Source: Treponema sp. (GTDB lineage Bacteria; Spirochaetota; Spirochaetia; Treponematales; Treponemataceae). Taken from it: 42,905 nt of DNA. This document shows, one piece after another, positions 1-8,312 of this stretch (position 1 is its first letter; each line of letters starts with the position of its first letter). Both the position numbers and the translations under genes were made by a program. The stretch is taken from NCBI GenBank assembly GCA_017616165.1, contig JAFZYR010000064.1:1-42905 (forward strand), written 5' to 3'. Below the pieces are notes generated by a model that saw only the letters and a program-made list of their open reading frames with translations, was not told the origin of the DNA and did no database searches.

Positions 1-153
1 GTCAGCAGGTTTATCTTTGTCGAGCTTAAGAGCATGAATAACTGCTTTAAGAATAGTCATGCAGATAATCAGGATGATGATGAAACTGAATACAACACAC
101 ATACCAAGCAATGTCAGAAGTCCGCTCTGACCAAGCATTTCGGTGATAGTCAT
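1..153 (-). CDS. Oxaloacetate decarboxylase gamma chain-like protein (OadG family), 3' end missing
   Basis: The first 51 residues of a minus-strand gene are visible, and the gene runs off the left edge. The start ATG (151-153) is preceded by AAGGA at a usable Shine-Dalgarno distance. The peptide has a short polar N-terminus, one long hydrophobic helix (about residues 11-37, rich in I, L, V, F) and then a basic and acidic tail (LKLDKDKPAD). This is the plan of OadG, the small membrane anchor of Na+-pumping biotin-dependent decarboxylases, which tethers the alpha subunit to the beta pump in the inner membrane. The alpha and beta genes would be expected beyond the left edge but cannot be seen. 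A one-helix protein this short is easily confused with other small membrane proteins, so the family call is moderate. Confidence 0.6.
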   Translation of the reverse strand, partial: MTITEMLGQSGLLTLLGMCVVFSFIIILIICMTILKAVIHALKLDKDKPAD

Positions 154-251
154 ATAAATATCCTTAAATAAAAAACAATTCGTAAAAATCGAAAAACTTT
201 CGCCCCGATTTTACAATTTTACATAATATCGAAAAATGCCCTTTTATTCAA

Positions 252-279
252 TTGAAAATGAATAAAAACAATGTATAAT
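252..279 (+). promoter_or_regulatory. Sigma-70-type promoter of the HD-GYP gene
   Basis: The -35 TTGAAA (252-257), a 16-base spacer and a perfect -10 TATAAT (274-279). The predicted start of transcription is near 286, one or two bases before the ATG at 288, so the mRNA is probably leaderless. The GGAG at 280-283 would then lie upstream of the transcript and not act as a ribosome binding site. Confidence 0.6.
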
Positions 280-287
280 GGAGAATT

Positions 288-3269
288 ATGATGAAGAAGC
301 TATTTACAATTGCTGCTCTTATGGTTTTAACGGGCAGTATTCTTTTTTCGGAGACTAAAAAGACCGTTGATCCTTTTTTTAAGGATTTTGTAAGCCGTAA
401 CTGGAACGCAGAATCAGGACTTCCGGGCAATACTATTACAGATTTAATGCAGGACAGCGACGGTTACATGTACTTTGGAACCTATACAGGTCTGCTCCGC
501 TTTGATGGTATAGAATTTATTTCTATGAACCGCCTTTATGATGAACGCTACGATTTTATTAGTGCACGAACAATGTTTCAGGATTCACGCAAAAACATCT
601 GGATTGGTTCAAATGACGAAGGACTTTTATGCCTCCGCAACGACGGCGAGGTTTTAAAGTTTACTGTAAAGGACGGACTTCCAAACAACTCAATTCGTGC
701 AATCTGCGAAGATAAAAACAACAATATGTGGGTTGGAACAGCCTCCGGCTTATTCTGCATAGACAAGGATTACCAAATTACAACACTTTCTGATTTTGAA
801 AATATTCCGCAGAACAATAACTTTATTGTAAATCAGCTTTTCTGCGATACAGCAGGCCGTATATGGATTGTTACAAGAACAGAAGGCGGACTTTTTTGTT
901 ATACCGGCGGAAAATTCCAGATAAGCAGCCCAATCAAATCTATTGATAATCCTGTTGTAACAACAATCATGCAGGACAGCACCGGAAACTTCTGGTATGG
1001 TGTTGCACCTCACTATGCAGTAAAGATTACTTCGGAAACAGAAACAGTTTATAACATAGGTCATGGAAATCAGCAGGGAACAACCGTAACCTGTATTTTC
1101 CAGGATTCTTCCAAAAACATGTGGTTTTCCCTGGATAATGGTATTACAGTGCTTCATGACGGAATTCTTTCTTACCTGGACACAGGAACCCTTCTTGCCG
1201 ATGACAGTGTAAACGATATTATGGAAGATCACGAACACAATATCTGGCTGGCTTTGGACCGCGGTGGTGTTCAAAAGCTTAGCTACGGTAAGTTTCAGAC
1301 TACAAATATGTCTACAACAGTAAATGCAATTGCACAGGATACCTTCCGTGATGTTGTATGGCTTGGCTGTGACGACGGACTTTACTGTTATAACAACAAT
1401 GTCTTTATAGAAAATGAATTAACAGATTTTTGTAAAAGCACACGTATAAGACATGTTGAAGTTACAAAAGAAGGCGCTGTGCTTGTAAGCTGTTACGAAA
1501 ATTATGGCCAGATAAAATATAATCTTGACGGTACACTCACCAATTGGACAAAAAATGATGGACTTGCAGGAAACAAGGTGCGTGTTGCAACTCAAATGAG
1601 TAACGGCGAGCTTTATGTAGGAACAACGACAGGTCTTTCCATCATCAATGAAGCTGAACAAAGCATTTTGAACATCAACAAAAACAATGTGCTTGATAAT
1701 GATTATATCATGTGTCTTTTTGAAGATACTGACGGTTCAATCTGGTTTGGAACCGACGGTGGTGGCGTTTATATAATGGATTCCAGAACAAAAGAAATTA
1801 CCCGAAAGCTTACCAAGGATGATGGGCTTGCAGGAAACATCATTTTTAAAATCTGCTCAATCAGACCGCATGAAATCTGGATTACTACCGGCTCCGGAAT
1901 GAGCATGTATTCTAAGGATACCGGCAAGATTTTTAACTTTAATATAGAAAACGGCTTTGGTGCAGACGGGGTATTCCAGGTTATGCTTGATTATACACAG
2001 AAAATCTGGGGAACAAATAATAAGGGAATTTTCAACATCAAGCTTTCTGAGCTGGATGAGCTTATAAAAGGAACAAAAAACTCTGTAACGCTCAACTACT
2101 TTAGCAAGCTGGATGGTATTAATTCCGGCGGTGTTACCTCTACTTCACTTTCTATGCAGGATGATAAGGGCCGACTCTGGTTCACTCTTATTGACGGCTT
2201 TACACTCATGGATCCGGTGCGCAGTGCCTCAAACATTTATTCTCCTACCGTAAAGCTCCAGACAATCACACTGGACAGTGAACGTCAGCTTATTACTCAT
2301 GATGGCGGTGAAAAGGGAACAAGAATAACTGTTGCTCCAGGAGTAAAGCGTCTTAGCATCAAATATACGGGAATAAGTCATGTTTCTTCGGAGCAGGTTC
2401 AGTTTAAAACTAAGCTCGAAGGCTTTGATGAAAATTTTTCTGAATGGAACGGAGATCGAAATGCGTCTTATACAAACCTTCATCCGGGAACCTACACCTT
2501 CCATGTAATTGCTCAAAATGCAGATGGTGTTCAGAGCGAAAAAGAAGCAAAGCTCATAATTGTAAAGCAGGCATACCTGTGGCAAAAAAACTGGTTCCGA
2601 ATTCTGCTTTTACTGTTTATCTGTGGTACGGTTGCCCTGTTTGTGTTTATTCGTCTTGATCATGCAAGAAAGCGTCAGGAGCAGATAAAGCAGCTTTCTA
2701 TAGAAGTAACAAGTGCCCTGGCTCAGACAATTGATGCCAAGGATAAGTATACCAACGGTCATTCAAACCGCGTTGCTAATTATTCGCGTATGCTTGCCCA
2801 GCAGCTTGGAGAAGATGAAAAAACACAGGAAAGCATTTACTACTCTGCCCTTTTACATGATATTGGAAAAATTGGTATTCCAAATGCCATCATAAATAAA
2901 TCCGGTAAGCTTACTGCAGAAGAATACGAAACTGTAAAGACTCATCCGGTAATTGGAAGTGAAATTCTGGCATCAATTTCTTCTATGCCAGAAATTGCAA
3001 TTGGTGCCAGAGGCCACCACGAACGTTATGACGGAAAGGGCTATCCTGATGGACTTGCAGGTGAAGATATTCCATGGATTGCACGCATAATCGGTGTTGC
3101 CGACGCTTATGATGCCATGACTTCTAACCGAAGCTACCGCAACTATCTTCCTCAGGAGCGTGTCCGCGAAGAATTCCAGAAATACCGTGGAACACAGTTT
3201 GACCCTAGAGTAACAGATGTTATCCTAAAAATTATTGACGAGGATACAGAATATAAGATGCATGAATAA
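288..3269 (+). CDS. Two-component-propeller membrane sensor with HD-GYP cyclic-di-GMP phosphodiesterase output
   Basis: A 993-residue protein. It has a signal peptide (about residues 1-21), then many WxG-type blades such as GLPNNSIRAICEDKNNNMWVG and DTDGSIWFGTDGGGVY, typical of Reg_prop (ligand-binding beta-propeller) repeats, to about residue 660. A Y_Y_Y domain follows (about 680-760, ending NLHPGTYTFHV), then one transmembrane helix (about 771-790) and a cytoplasmic HD-GYP domain. The HD-GYP hallmarks are intact: the HD pair at 857-858 in LLHDIGKIGIP, HHERYDGKGYPDG with GYP at 918-920, and GVADAYDAMTSNR. In this family such residues bind metals and hydrolyse cyclic-di-GMP. The expected topology is a periplasmic sensor driving a cytoplasmic phosphodiesterase. 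The ligand is unknown; in other bacteria these propellers often sense sugars. The gene has its own promoter and ends at a hairpin repeat. Confidence 0.9.
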   Translation: MMKKLFTIAALMVLTGSILFSETKKTVDPFFKDFVSRNWNAESGLPGNTITDLMQDSDGYMYFGTYTGLLRFDGIEFISMNRLYDERYDFISARTMFQDSRKNIWIGSNDEGLLCLRNDGEVLKFTVKDGLPNNSIRAICEDKNNNMWVGTASGLFCIDKDYQITTLSDFENIPQNNNFIVNQLFCDTAGRIWIVTRTEGGLFCYTGGKFQISSPIKSIDNPVVTTIMQDSTGNFWYGVAPHYAVKITSETETVYNIGHGNQQGTTVTCIFQDSSKNMWFSLDNGITVLHDGILSYLDTGTLLADDSVNDIMEDHEHNIWLALDRGGVQKLSYGKFQTTNMSTTVNAIAQDTFRDVVWLGCDDGLYCYNNNVFIENELTDFCKSTRIRHVEVTKEGAVLVSCYENYGQIKYNLDGTLTNWTKNDGLAGNKVRVATQMSNGELYVGTTTGLSIINEAEQSILNINKNNVLDNDYIMCLFEDTDGSIWFGTDGGGVYIMDSRTKEITRKLTKDDGLAGNIIFKICSIRPHEIWITTGSGMSMYSKDTGKIFNFNIENGFGADGVFQVMLDYTQKIWGTNNKGIFNIKLSELDELIKGTKNSVTLNYFSKLDGINSGGVTSTSLSMQDDKGRLWFTLIDGFTLMDPVRSASNIYSPTVKLQTITLDSERQLITHDGGEKGTRITVAPGVKRLSIKYTGISHVSSEQVQFKTKLEGFDENFSEWNGDRNASYTNLHPGTYTFHVIAQNADGVQSEKEAKLIIVKQAYLWQKNWFRILLLLFICGTVALFVFIRLDHARKRQEQIKQLSIEVTSALAQTIDAKDKYTNGHSNRVANYSRMLAQQLGEDEKTQESIYYSALLHDIGKIGIPNAIINKSGKLTAEEYETVKTHPVIGSEILASISSMPEIAIGARGHHERYDGKGYPDGLAGEDIPWIARIIGVADAYDAMTSNRSYRNYLPQERVREEFQKYRGTQFDPRVTDVILKIIDEDTEYKMHE

Positions 3270-3280
3270 TGTGTCATTAT

Positions 3281-3313
3281 TTGGGGGCCCTTCGAGAGCC
3301 TCAGGGACCCCAA
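3281..3313. repeat. Palindromic element, CCCTTCGA-TCAGGG family, intact hairpin copy
   Basis: TTGGGG (3281-3286) pairs with CCCCAA (3308-3313) around the core CCCTTCGAGAGCCTCAGGG (3288-3306). The core is itself an imperfect hairpin, with CCC/GGG ends and a tandem G-A mismatch. Related copies occur at 23208-23252, 26088-26112 and 28007-28074. It starts 11 bases after the stop of the HD-GYP gene and could act as a 3'-end stem for that mRNA, but there is no T-run, so it is not a standard terminator. Confidence 0.75.
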
Positions 3314-3320
3314 GGAAATA

Positions 3321-3434
3321 TTATTTGCTAACATCCTTTTCTGGCACAACAAAGATAAAAATCAAACTGCTTACCAGCAATAAGTATGGATACAAAAGGA
3401 ACGGCATAATATCAAAGGCCGAAACTTCGGAGCC
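3321..3434 (-). pseudogene. Remnant of the 3' end of a second NhaC-type antiporter gene
   Basis: Read on the minus strand, this stretch encodes 33 residues (starting GSEVSAFDIMPF and ending FIFVVPEK) identical to residues 404-436 of the intact antiporter at 6872-8215. It then runs through DVSK to a TAA at 3321-3323. About 22 of the 99 compared bases differ and every difference is silent. This is not a recent copy. It looks like the tail of a once-functional paralogue that diverged under selection and then lost everything upstream. Upstream of the GSEV match the similarity stops abruptly and no start codon with a ribosome site is seen. The lipoprotein gene that ends at 3458 now occupies the place where the body of the gene should be. 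Confidence 0.85.
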
Positions 3435-3457
3435 GATAAAAGAGTTTTTATTGTAAA

Positions 3458-6211
3458 TTACTGCGCCCTGGTCATTGAAGGGAAAGTTAAGTTCAATTTG
3501 TTATTTGATATTTTTGCAGTACTTGTTCCCGTGTATTTTATACCATGAGCACTATTAACAGCAGTTACACTCATTGTCCAGGTTACACCATTAGCAAGTG
3601 CTGCATTAGGAACATCATTTAATGTTAATCCAGGAATAGCTGCTCCACTGTTATATGTATAGGTTTTAGAATAATTACCTTTACTTGCAGTAAATGTAAC
3701 TGAATATACCAGTGAAATATTATCACAAACATAAGCCAAAGTCTCATTTGTGAATTTTAATTTATTTGGATAAGTCCACATTGCATAAAGTGTGATTGTG
3801 GCATTGTTTGTTGCTGTCAGATTATTAACACTTTGACCGGCACTATAGCTTGTTCCACTACCATTACTTGCGGTGTTCCAACCTGCAAAATCCCATGTTA
3901 CTCGTGAAAAGCCATTTGCTGTAAGATTCTGAGCAGTACCATAACTAAAGCTTTGATCACTCATAGAGCCAGATCCGCCATTTGCGTTGTACTTGATTGT
4001 ATATTTATTTGCAGTATATACAGAAGTAAAGGTTGTTGAAGAAGGTCCAAAGGTTGAAGGAACAGTAGCGCTCCAGGAGCTGAAGGTATAACCCGTACGA
4101 GATGGATTTCCAGGCTTAGTAAATGATGCCCCGTAACGACCGCTGCAGGTTTTACTTGTGGTATTATCACTGAACTTACCACTACCTGCACTAAAGGTAT
4201 AAGTTATAGTTTTGCGGTCATAATAAATCTTTATGACAGAAGTTCCATCAGCTGCAATTTCTGTCTGATTAAAGCTTTTTGAAGTAAAGCCATCATAATT
4301 TATAGCTGCTGCAGAAGTCTGTGTTGCGGTTGTTCCTGTAAGATTTTGTGTAGCATATTTTGTATAATTATTATCTGCTAAATTCTGCTGCCAGTGTTCA
4401 ACAATATAAGGAGTATTTGTATTTGGATTCCAGTTTGTTGAGAATGAAAGATTTGAAGGTCCAAAGGTTGCCGGAACAGTTAAACTCCACGATCCGAATG
4501 AATAACCGGTACGACTTGGGCTGGCAGGAGCATTTACTGTTGCACCGTAACGTCCACTGATCGTTTTACTTGTAGTATTATCTGCAAACTTACCTTCTCC
4601 AGAGCTAAAGGAATAAGTTATATTTTTTCGATCATAATAGATTTTTACAACGGCACTTCCATCAGCTGCAATTTCTGTCTGATTAAAGCTTTTTGAAGTA
4701 AAGCCATCATAGTTTATAGCTGCAGCAGAAGTCTGTGTTGCAGTTGTTCCCGTCATATTCTGAGTAGCATACTTTGAATAATCATTATCATAAATATTCT
4801 GCTGCCAGTGTTCTACTGTATATTTCGTATTTGTATTAGGAGTCCAGCTTGTTGAGAACGAAAGATTTTGCGTTCCAAAGGTTGAAGGAACTGTAGAATT
4901 CCATGCTCTAAAGGTATAACCAGTACGAATAGGATCTGCAGGTTTATTTACTGTTGCTCCATAGCGTCCGCTTACTATTTTGTTTGTGGTATTATCGTTG
5001 AATTTACCTTCGCCAGAATTAAAGGCATAATCAACAATTATTCGGTCATAATATATTGCTACAACTGCAGTTCCATCAGCTGCAATTTCAATCTGATCAA
5101 AGCTCTTTGAATTAAAGCCTGTATAAGTTTTTGCAGAAGCTTCTGTCTGTGTTGCGGTTGTGCCAGTGCAATCCTGACTTTCTATTTTTGTATACTCGTT
5201 TCCAGTTACATTCTGCTGCCAGTGGTCAACCCTATAATGTGTATCTGTATTTGCCAGCCATATTGCAGTAAAGGTTGTATTTTCATGACCAAAGGCCAGC
5301 GGAACCTGAGTATTCCAATAATCAAAACCATAACCTGTTCTTACAGGATTTTCAGGGCTTATAAATGAAGCACCAAATTTACCGGAAAGAATTATATCAT
5401 CAGAATCTCCATTCCAATTTCCACCACCAGCTGTAAAAGTATAAGTAATTATTTTTCTGTCATAGTATAACTTGATTACAGTACTGCCATCCGGGGCAAT
5501 TAACCCCTGAGTGATATCTTTTGCATCAAAACCAATATAGTTTTTGGCAACAGCTTCTGTAGGAGAATCAGTTGTTCCAAACATATTTTCTGTATCACTG
5601 CTTACTATAGAATATTCATCATCATCTATATTTTGCTGCCAATGCTCAACCTTGTATAAGGTTCCAGTCCCCGGAGCCCAGACAGCTGTATATTCTTTAT
5701 TCTGTAAACCAAAGGTTGCAGGGACATTTTCATCCCATGAACTGAAAACATAACCGGTTTTATCTGGAGAAACTGGTAATGGCACAACGCTTCCATATAA
5801 TCCACTTATTGTTTTTTCTTCAGAAGAATCTGACCATCTTCCTCCTGCAGTTTTAAATGTATAGGTTATTGTGTCGCGGTCATAATAAATCTTTACAACA
5901 GTAGAACCATTACGTTTTATTTTTTCCTGATTAATAGACTTACAGTAAAAGCCGTCAAAATCCTTACACTCAGCCTCTGTCTGTGCAAGGGACATTCCCT
6001 TTAAAGTTTGGGTAGCAGAAGCATCCTTTTCATAAAATTTGCCGGTTGGGTCCTGTTTCCAGTGCTCAACCTTATAGGTAACTTCAATATCATCAAGGCT
6101 GTCCTGAACCTCTCCCAGATAATCACTACAACTAACAATTCCAAGAATCACAAAAGATAAAAATGCTGCCTTGCAGAATCTAAAGAATACTTTTAAATTA
6201 ATTACTTTCAT
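3458..6211 (-). CDS. Large lipoprotein with five InlB/MucBP-like repeats and one Flg_new repeat
   Basis: A 917-residue exported protein. The N-terminus is basic and then hydrophobic, with a lipobox-like GIVSC and Cys28 as the likely lipidated residue. Five tandem repeats follow (starting near residues 46, 186, 326, 464 and 602), each 138-140 residues. Each opens with a YxVEHWQQN motif, passes DGxxVxxIYYDR, and ends in a GYxFxxW...TFG segment of the Listeria-Bacteroides (Flg_new/InlB B-repeat) type. A classic Flg_new repeat (YTIKYNANGG... to ALYAMW-like end) spans about 737-812, and a unique C-terminus of about 105 residues follows. Such repeats are found in bacterial surface adhesins and stalk-like proteins, so a cell-surface structural or adhesive role is inferred. 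It lies 21 bases after the small exported protein and is probably cotranscribed with it. Repeats 4 and 5 are nearly identical in DNA over long stretches. Confidence 0.8.
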   Translation of the reverse strand: MKVINLKVFFRFCKAAFLSFVILGIVSCSDYLGEVQDSLDDIEVTYKVEHWKQDPTGKFYEKDASATQTLKGMSLAQTEAECKDFDGFYCKSINQEKIKRNGSTVVKIYYDRDTITYTFKTAGGRWSDSSEEKTISGLYGSVVPLPVSPDKTGYVFSSWDENVPATFGLQNKEYTAVWAPGTGTLYKVEHWQQNIDDDEYSIVSSDTENMFGTTDSPTEAVAKNYIGFDAKDITQGLIAPDGSTVIKLYYDRKIITYTFTAGGGNWNGDSDDIILSGKFGASFISPENPVRTGYGFDYWNTQVPLAFGHENTTFTAIWLANTDTHYRVDHWQQNVTGNEYTKIESQDCTGTTATQTEASAKTYTGFNSKSFDQIEIAADGTAVVAIYYDRIIVDYAFNSGEGKFNDNTTNKIVSGRYGATVNKPADPIRTGYTFRAWNSTVPSTFGTQNLSFSTSWTPNTNTKYTVEHWQQNIYDNDYSKYATQNMTGTTATQTSAAAINYDGFTSKSFNQTEIAADGSAVVKIYYDRKNITYSFSSGEGKFADNTTSKTISGRYGATVNAPASPSRTGYSFGSWSLTVPATFGPSNLSFSTNWNPNTNTPYIVEHWQQNLADNNYTKYATQNLTGTTATQTSAAAINYDGFTSKSFNQTEIAADGTSVIKIYYDRKTITYTFSAGSGKFSDNTTSKTCSGRYGASFTKPGNPSRTGYTFSSWSATVPSTFGPSSTTFTSVYTANKYTIKYNANGGSGSMSDQSFSYGTAQNLTANGFSRVTWDFAGWNTASNGSGTSYSAGQSVNNLTATNNATITLYAMWTYPNKLKFTNETLAYVCDNISLVYSVTFTASKGNYSKTYTYNSGAAIPGLTLNDVPNAALANGVTWTMSVTAVNSAHGIKYTGTSTAKISNNKLNLTFPSMTRAQ
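4004..6076 (-). repeat. Five tandem coding repeats of about 414-420 bp
   Basis: These are the DNA units encoding the 138-140-residue repeats of the lipoprotein gene. The motif encoding HWQQN recurs at a spacing of about 415-420 bp. The third to fifth units read in translation order are most alike; the stretch around 4240-4325 and its counterpart around 4655-4745 differ at only a few positions. The first unit is the most diverged. This gradient suggests recent duplication or gene conversion towards the C-terminal end. Confidence 0.8.
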
Positions 6212-6232
6212 ATTTTTCTCCCTAATACTTTT

Positions 6233-6817
6233 TTAAAACCCTGATACATATATAATTCCGAGTCTTACTCCGATAAAGCACAAACTTGTTACCTTTTGAG
6301 GAATAATGCTCCACGCAGGAGTAAACTCTATTTCTATATGATTATTCAGAAAAGCTTCATTTTTATAACGGAATGACGGGCATAATTGAAACAAAAAATC
6401 TGTATAAGCCCTTTGATCTAAGGTACCGTAATCTTCCTTATTTTTTGTTCCTTCAAATATTATGCCAAACTCTATAGAAGGCTGAAAAGAAAAACCAGAT
6501 TCTCCAAAAGCGGCATTATACCAGACACCTAAAAGCGCTGCAAACTGCCATGACGACTGGATTCTATCATCATTAGGAATTATGTTAGCATATTGAAATC
6601 TAACAGCCTCACCAAACTTATCAGAAAAACCAAGTTCGGCACTTAATCCAACTCCAGTAGAGTTTCTAAAAAAATCAGAAGATTTACCTATTGGAACCTG
6701 TTCCAGTCCATATACACCGGCACGAAGGTGCTGTGAAAAAGCAACTGAACATAAAAAGAGAAGAATAATGCCGGCAAAAAATTTTTTGTACGTTTTTACA
6801 CTTTTTAAAAACAACAT
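6233..6817 (-). CDS. Exported protein of unknown function, probably a small outer-membrane beta-barrel
   Basis: A 194-residue protein with a signal peptide (KKFFAGIILLFLCSVAFSQ, cleavage near residue 29). The mature part has alternating hydrophobic and polar residues, aromatic-rich strands and a C-terminal VGVRLGIIYVSGF-like ending in a hydrophobic aromatic residue, as in beta-barrels. I do not recognise a family. It precedes the repeat lipoprotein by 21 bases and shares its strand, so the two probably form a unit, perhaps an outer-membrane partner plus a surface lipoprotein (inference). No Shine-Dalgarno sequence precedes the ATG. A strong promoter ends only seven bases before it, which suggests a leaderless transcript. 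Confidence 0.65.
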   Translation of the reverse strand: MLFLKSVKTYKKFFAGIILLFLCSVAFSQHLRAGVYGLEQVPIGKSSDFFRNSTGVGLSAELGFSDKFGEAVRFQYANIIPNDDRIQSSWQFAALLGVWYNAAFGESGFSFQPSIEFGIIFEGTKNKEDYGTLDQRAYTDFLFQLCPSFRYKNEAFLNNHIEIEFTPAWSIIPQKVTSLCFIGVRLGIIYVSGF

Positions 6818-6824
6818 TATTTAA

Positions 6825-6853
6825 ATTATAAACGAGGAAAATAGAATTAGCAA
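6825..6853 (-). promoter_or_regulatory. Promoter of the 6233-6817 gene
   Basis: On the minus strand the order is TTGCTA (6848-6853), 17 bases, then TATAAT (6825-6830). The start codon begins at 6817, so the predicted start of transcription falls at or one to two bases before the ATG. The promoter uses the same -35, spacing and -10 as the GGDEF gene promoter at 39783-39811. Confidence 0.6.
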
Positions 6854-6871
6854 ATAAAAATTACAATAAAT

Positions 6872-8215
6872 TTACTGTTTTTCTGCAACAGCTGCTTCTG
6901 CTTCCTTCTTCTCCGGGACAACAAAGATGAAAATGAGGCTGCTTACAAGGAGGAGGTATGGGTACAGCAAAAATGGCATTATATCAAACGCCGAAACTTC
7001 TGAACCTAGGGACTGGGCGGCGCTTATGGCTACGAGCATCTGGGCGCCATAAGGAATTATGCCCTGAAAGACGCAGGAGAAGGTGTCCAGAATCGAAGCG
7101 GTTTTGCGCGGGCTTATTCCGTAGGTTTCTGACATCTGACGTGCAATCGGGTTTGCCATTACAATTGCTACAGTATTGTTTGCGGTTGCTATATCCATTG
7201 CACCTACAAGAAGTCCCATTCCTAACTGTCCGCCTTTTTTGCCCTTGAAAACCTTTTGGATGGCGTTGAGTAGAGCGGCAAAACCACCATGCTCTGCAAT
7301 AAGGGCACAGATGGCAGAAACAAGAATTGCAACCATGGTTGTTTCAAACATGCCAGTAACTCCGGCACCCATATTAGAAAGCAGGTCTACGGCCTTAAAG
7401 GCACCGGTTGCCAGCATGATGATTGCCCCGGAAACAATTCCAAGAATTAAAACTACAAAAACGTTAATTCCAATAATTCCGCAAACCAGAACAAGAATGT
7501 ACGGAATAATCTGAACAAGGTTGTAATCATTCTGAACAGTTCCAGAAATATCATAGCGGGCCGAAAGAATAAGAATTATTATTACTGTAACAATGGCAGC
7601 TGGAAGTGCAATAAAGAAGTTTTCCTTAAACTTGTCCTTCATCTGACAGCCCTGACCGTTACAGGCGGCAATTGTTGTATCAGAAATAAACGAAAGGTTG
7701 TCGCCGAACATTGCACCACCCATTACTGAACCGACGCAAAGTGCAACACCAAGTCCGCTGGTTTGAGCAACGGCAACTGCAATTGGAGTTACCAGAGTGA
7801 TTGTACCAACCGAAGTTCCCATGGCAATGGAAACAAAGCAGCTTACAACAAACAAAACTGCGGCTGCAAACTGAACAGGTATAATAGAAAGCATAAAGTA
7901 TGCAACGCTTGAAGCAGAGCTGCGGCCAACTACACCGACGAACATTCCGGCAACAAGGAAGATTAAAATCATTGTGACAATATTTTTGTCACCAACGCCC
8001 TTGCCCATAAGTTCGAGCTTCTGGTCAAAGCTAAGGCTTTTATTCTGAAAGCAGGCAACACAAAGCGCAATCAAAAATACAACTACAATAGGAATGTTAT
8101 AAAAGCCCATTGGTATTTTGAGCACATATTCAAAAATAATTCCAAGACCAAGATATAAAACAAGAAATACCCCAATAGGGATGAGTGCAAGCGGGTTCGG
8201 CTTTTGATTTTCCAT
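6872..8215 (-). CDS. NhaC-family Na+/H+ antiporter
   Basis: A 447-residue integral membrane protein with about 10-12 hydrophobic segments. It contains GAMFGDNLSFISDTTIAA (about residues 166-185), the signature stretch of NhaC-type antiporters, with GTSVGTITLVTP upstream and an ATANNTVAIVMANPIA segment in the second half. Members exchange Na+ (or, in some subfamilies, other substrates such as amino acids) for protons across the inner membrane, so the substrate is inferred from the family. AGAGGT precedes the ATG. The C-terminal 33 residues before the charged tail are duplicated in the remnant at 3321-3434. A Na+/H+ exchanger is consistent with an organism that also has a sodium-pumping decarboxylase and a V-ATPase. 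Confidence 0.85.
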   Translation of the reverse strand: MENQKPNPLALIPIGVFLVLYLGLGIIFEYVLKIPMGFYNIPIVVVFLIALCVACFQNKSLSFDQKLELMGKGVGDKNIVTMILIFLVAGMFVGVVGRSSASSVAYFMLSIIPVQFAAAVLFVVSCFVSIAMGTSVGTITLVTPIAVAVAQTSGLGVALCVGSVMGGAMFGDNLSFISDTTIAACNGQGCQMKDKFKENFFIALPAAIVTVIIILILSARYDISGTVQNDYNLVQIIPYILVLVCGIIGINVFVVLILGIVSGAIIMLATGAFKAVDLLSNMGAGVTGMFETTMVAILVSAICALIAEHGGFAALLNAIQKVFKGKKGGQLGMGLLVGAMDIATANNTVAIVMANPIARQMSETYGISPRKTASILDTFSCVFQGIIPYGAQMLVAISAAQSLGSEVSAFDIMPFLLYPYLLLVSSLIFIFVVPEKKEAEAAVAEKQ

Positions 8216-8233
8216 GATTTACCTCTTTATATT

Positions 8234-8311
8234 GTGGATTGCTTCGCCTTCGGCTCGCAATGACGTCATTGCGAGGCCCCCGAGTGTAGCGAGGGGGACG
8301 TGGCAATCTAT
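8234..8311. repeat. Two CATTGCGAG-type palindromic elements, head to head
   Basis: GTGGATTGC...CGCAATGACG (8234-8264) is followed directly by CGTCATTGCGAGG...GACGTGGCAATCTA (8263-8310). The second copy contains its own stem (CCCCCG...CGAGGGGG type). The block fills the space between the ilvD stop (8313-8315) and the antiporter start, and begins within a few bases of the ilvD stop. Related copies are at 26113-26148 and 41934-42019. Confidence 0.8.
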
Positions 8312-8312
8312 C

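Noticed and set aside
750..1274. 174-residue minus-strand frame inside the HD-GYP gene
   Set aside because: It lies wholly opposite a clear protein and shows no family feature.
3281..3313. Intrinsic terminator of the HD-GYP gene
   Set aside because: The stem is strong but no T-run follows on either strand; it is better described as a repeat element that may stabilise the 3' end.
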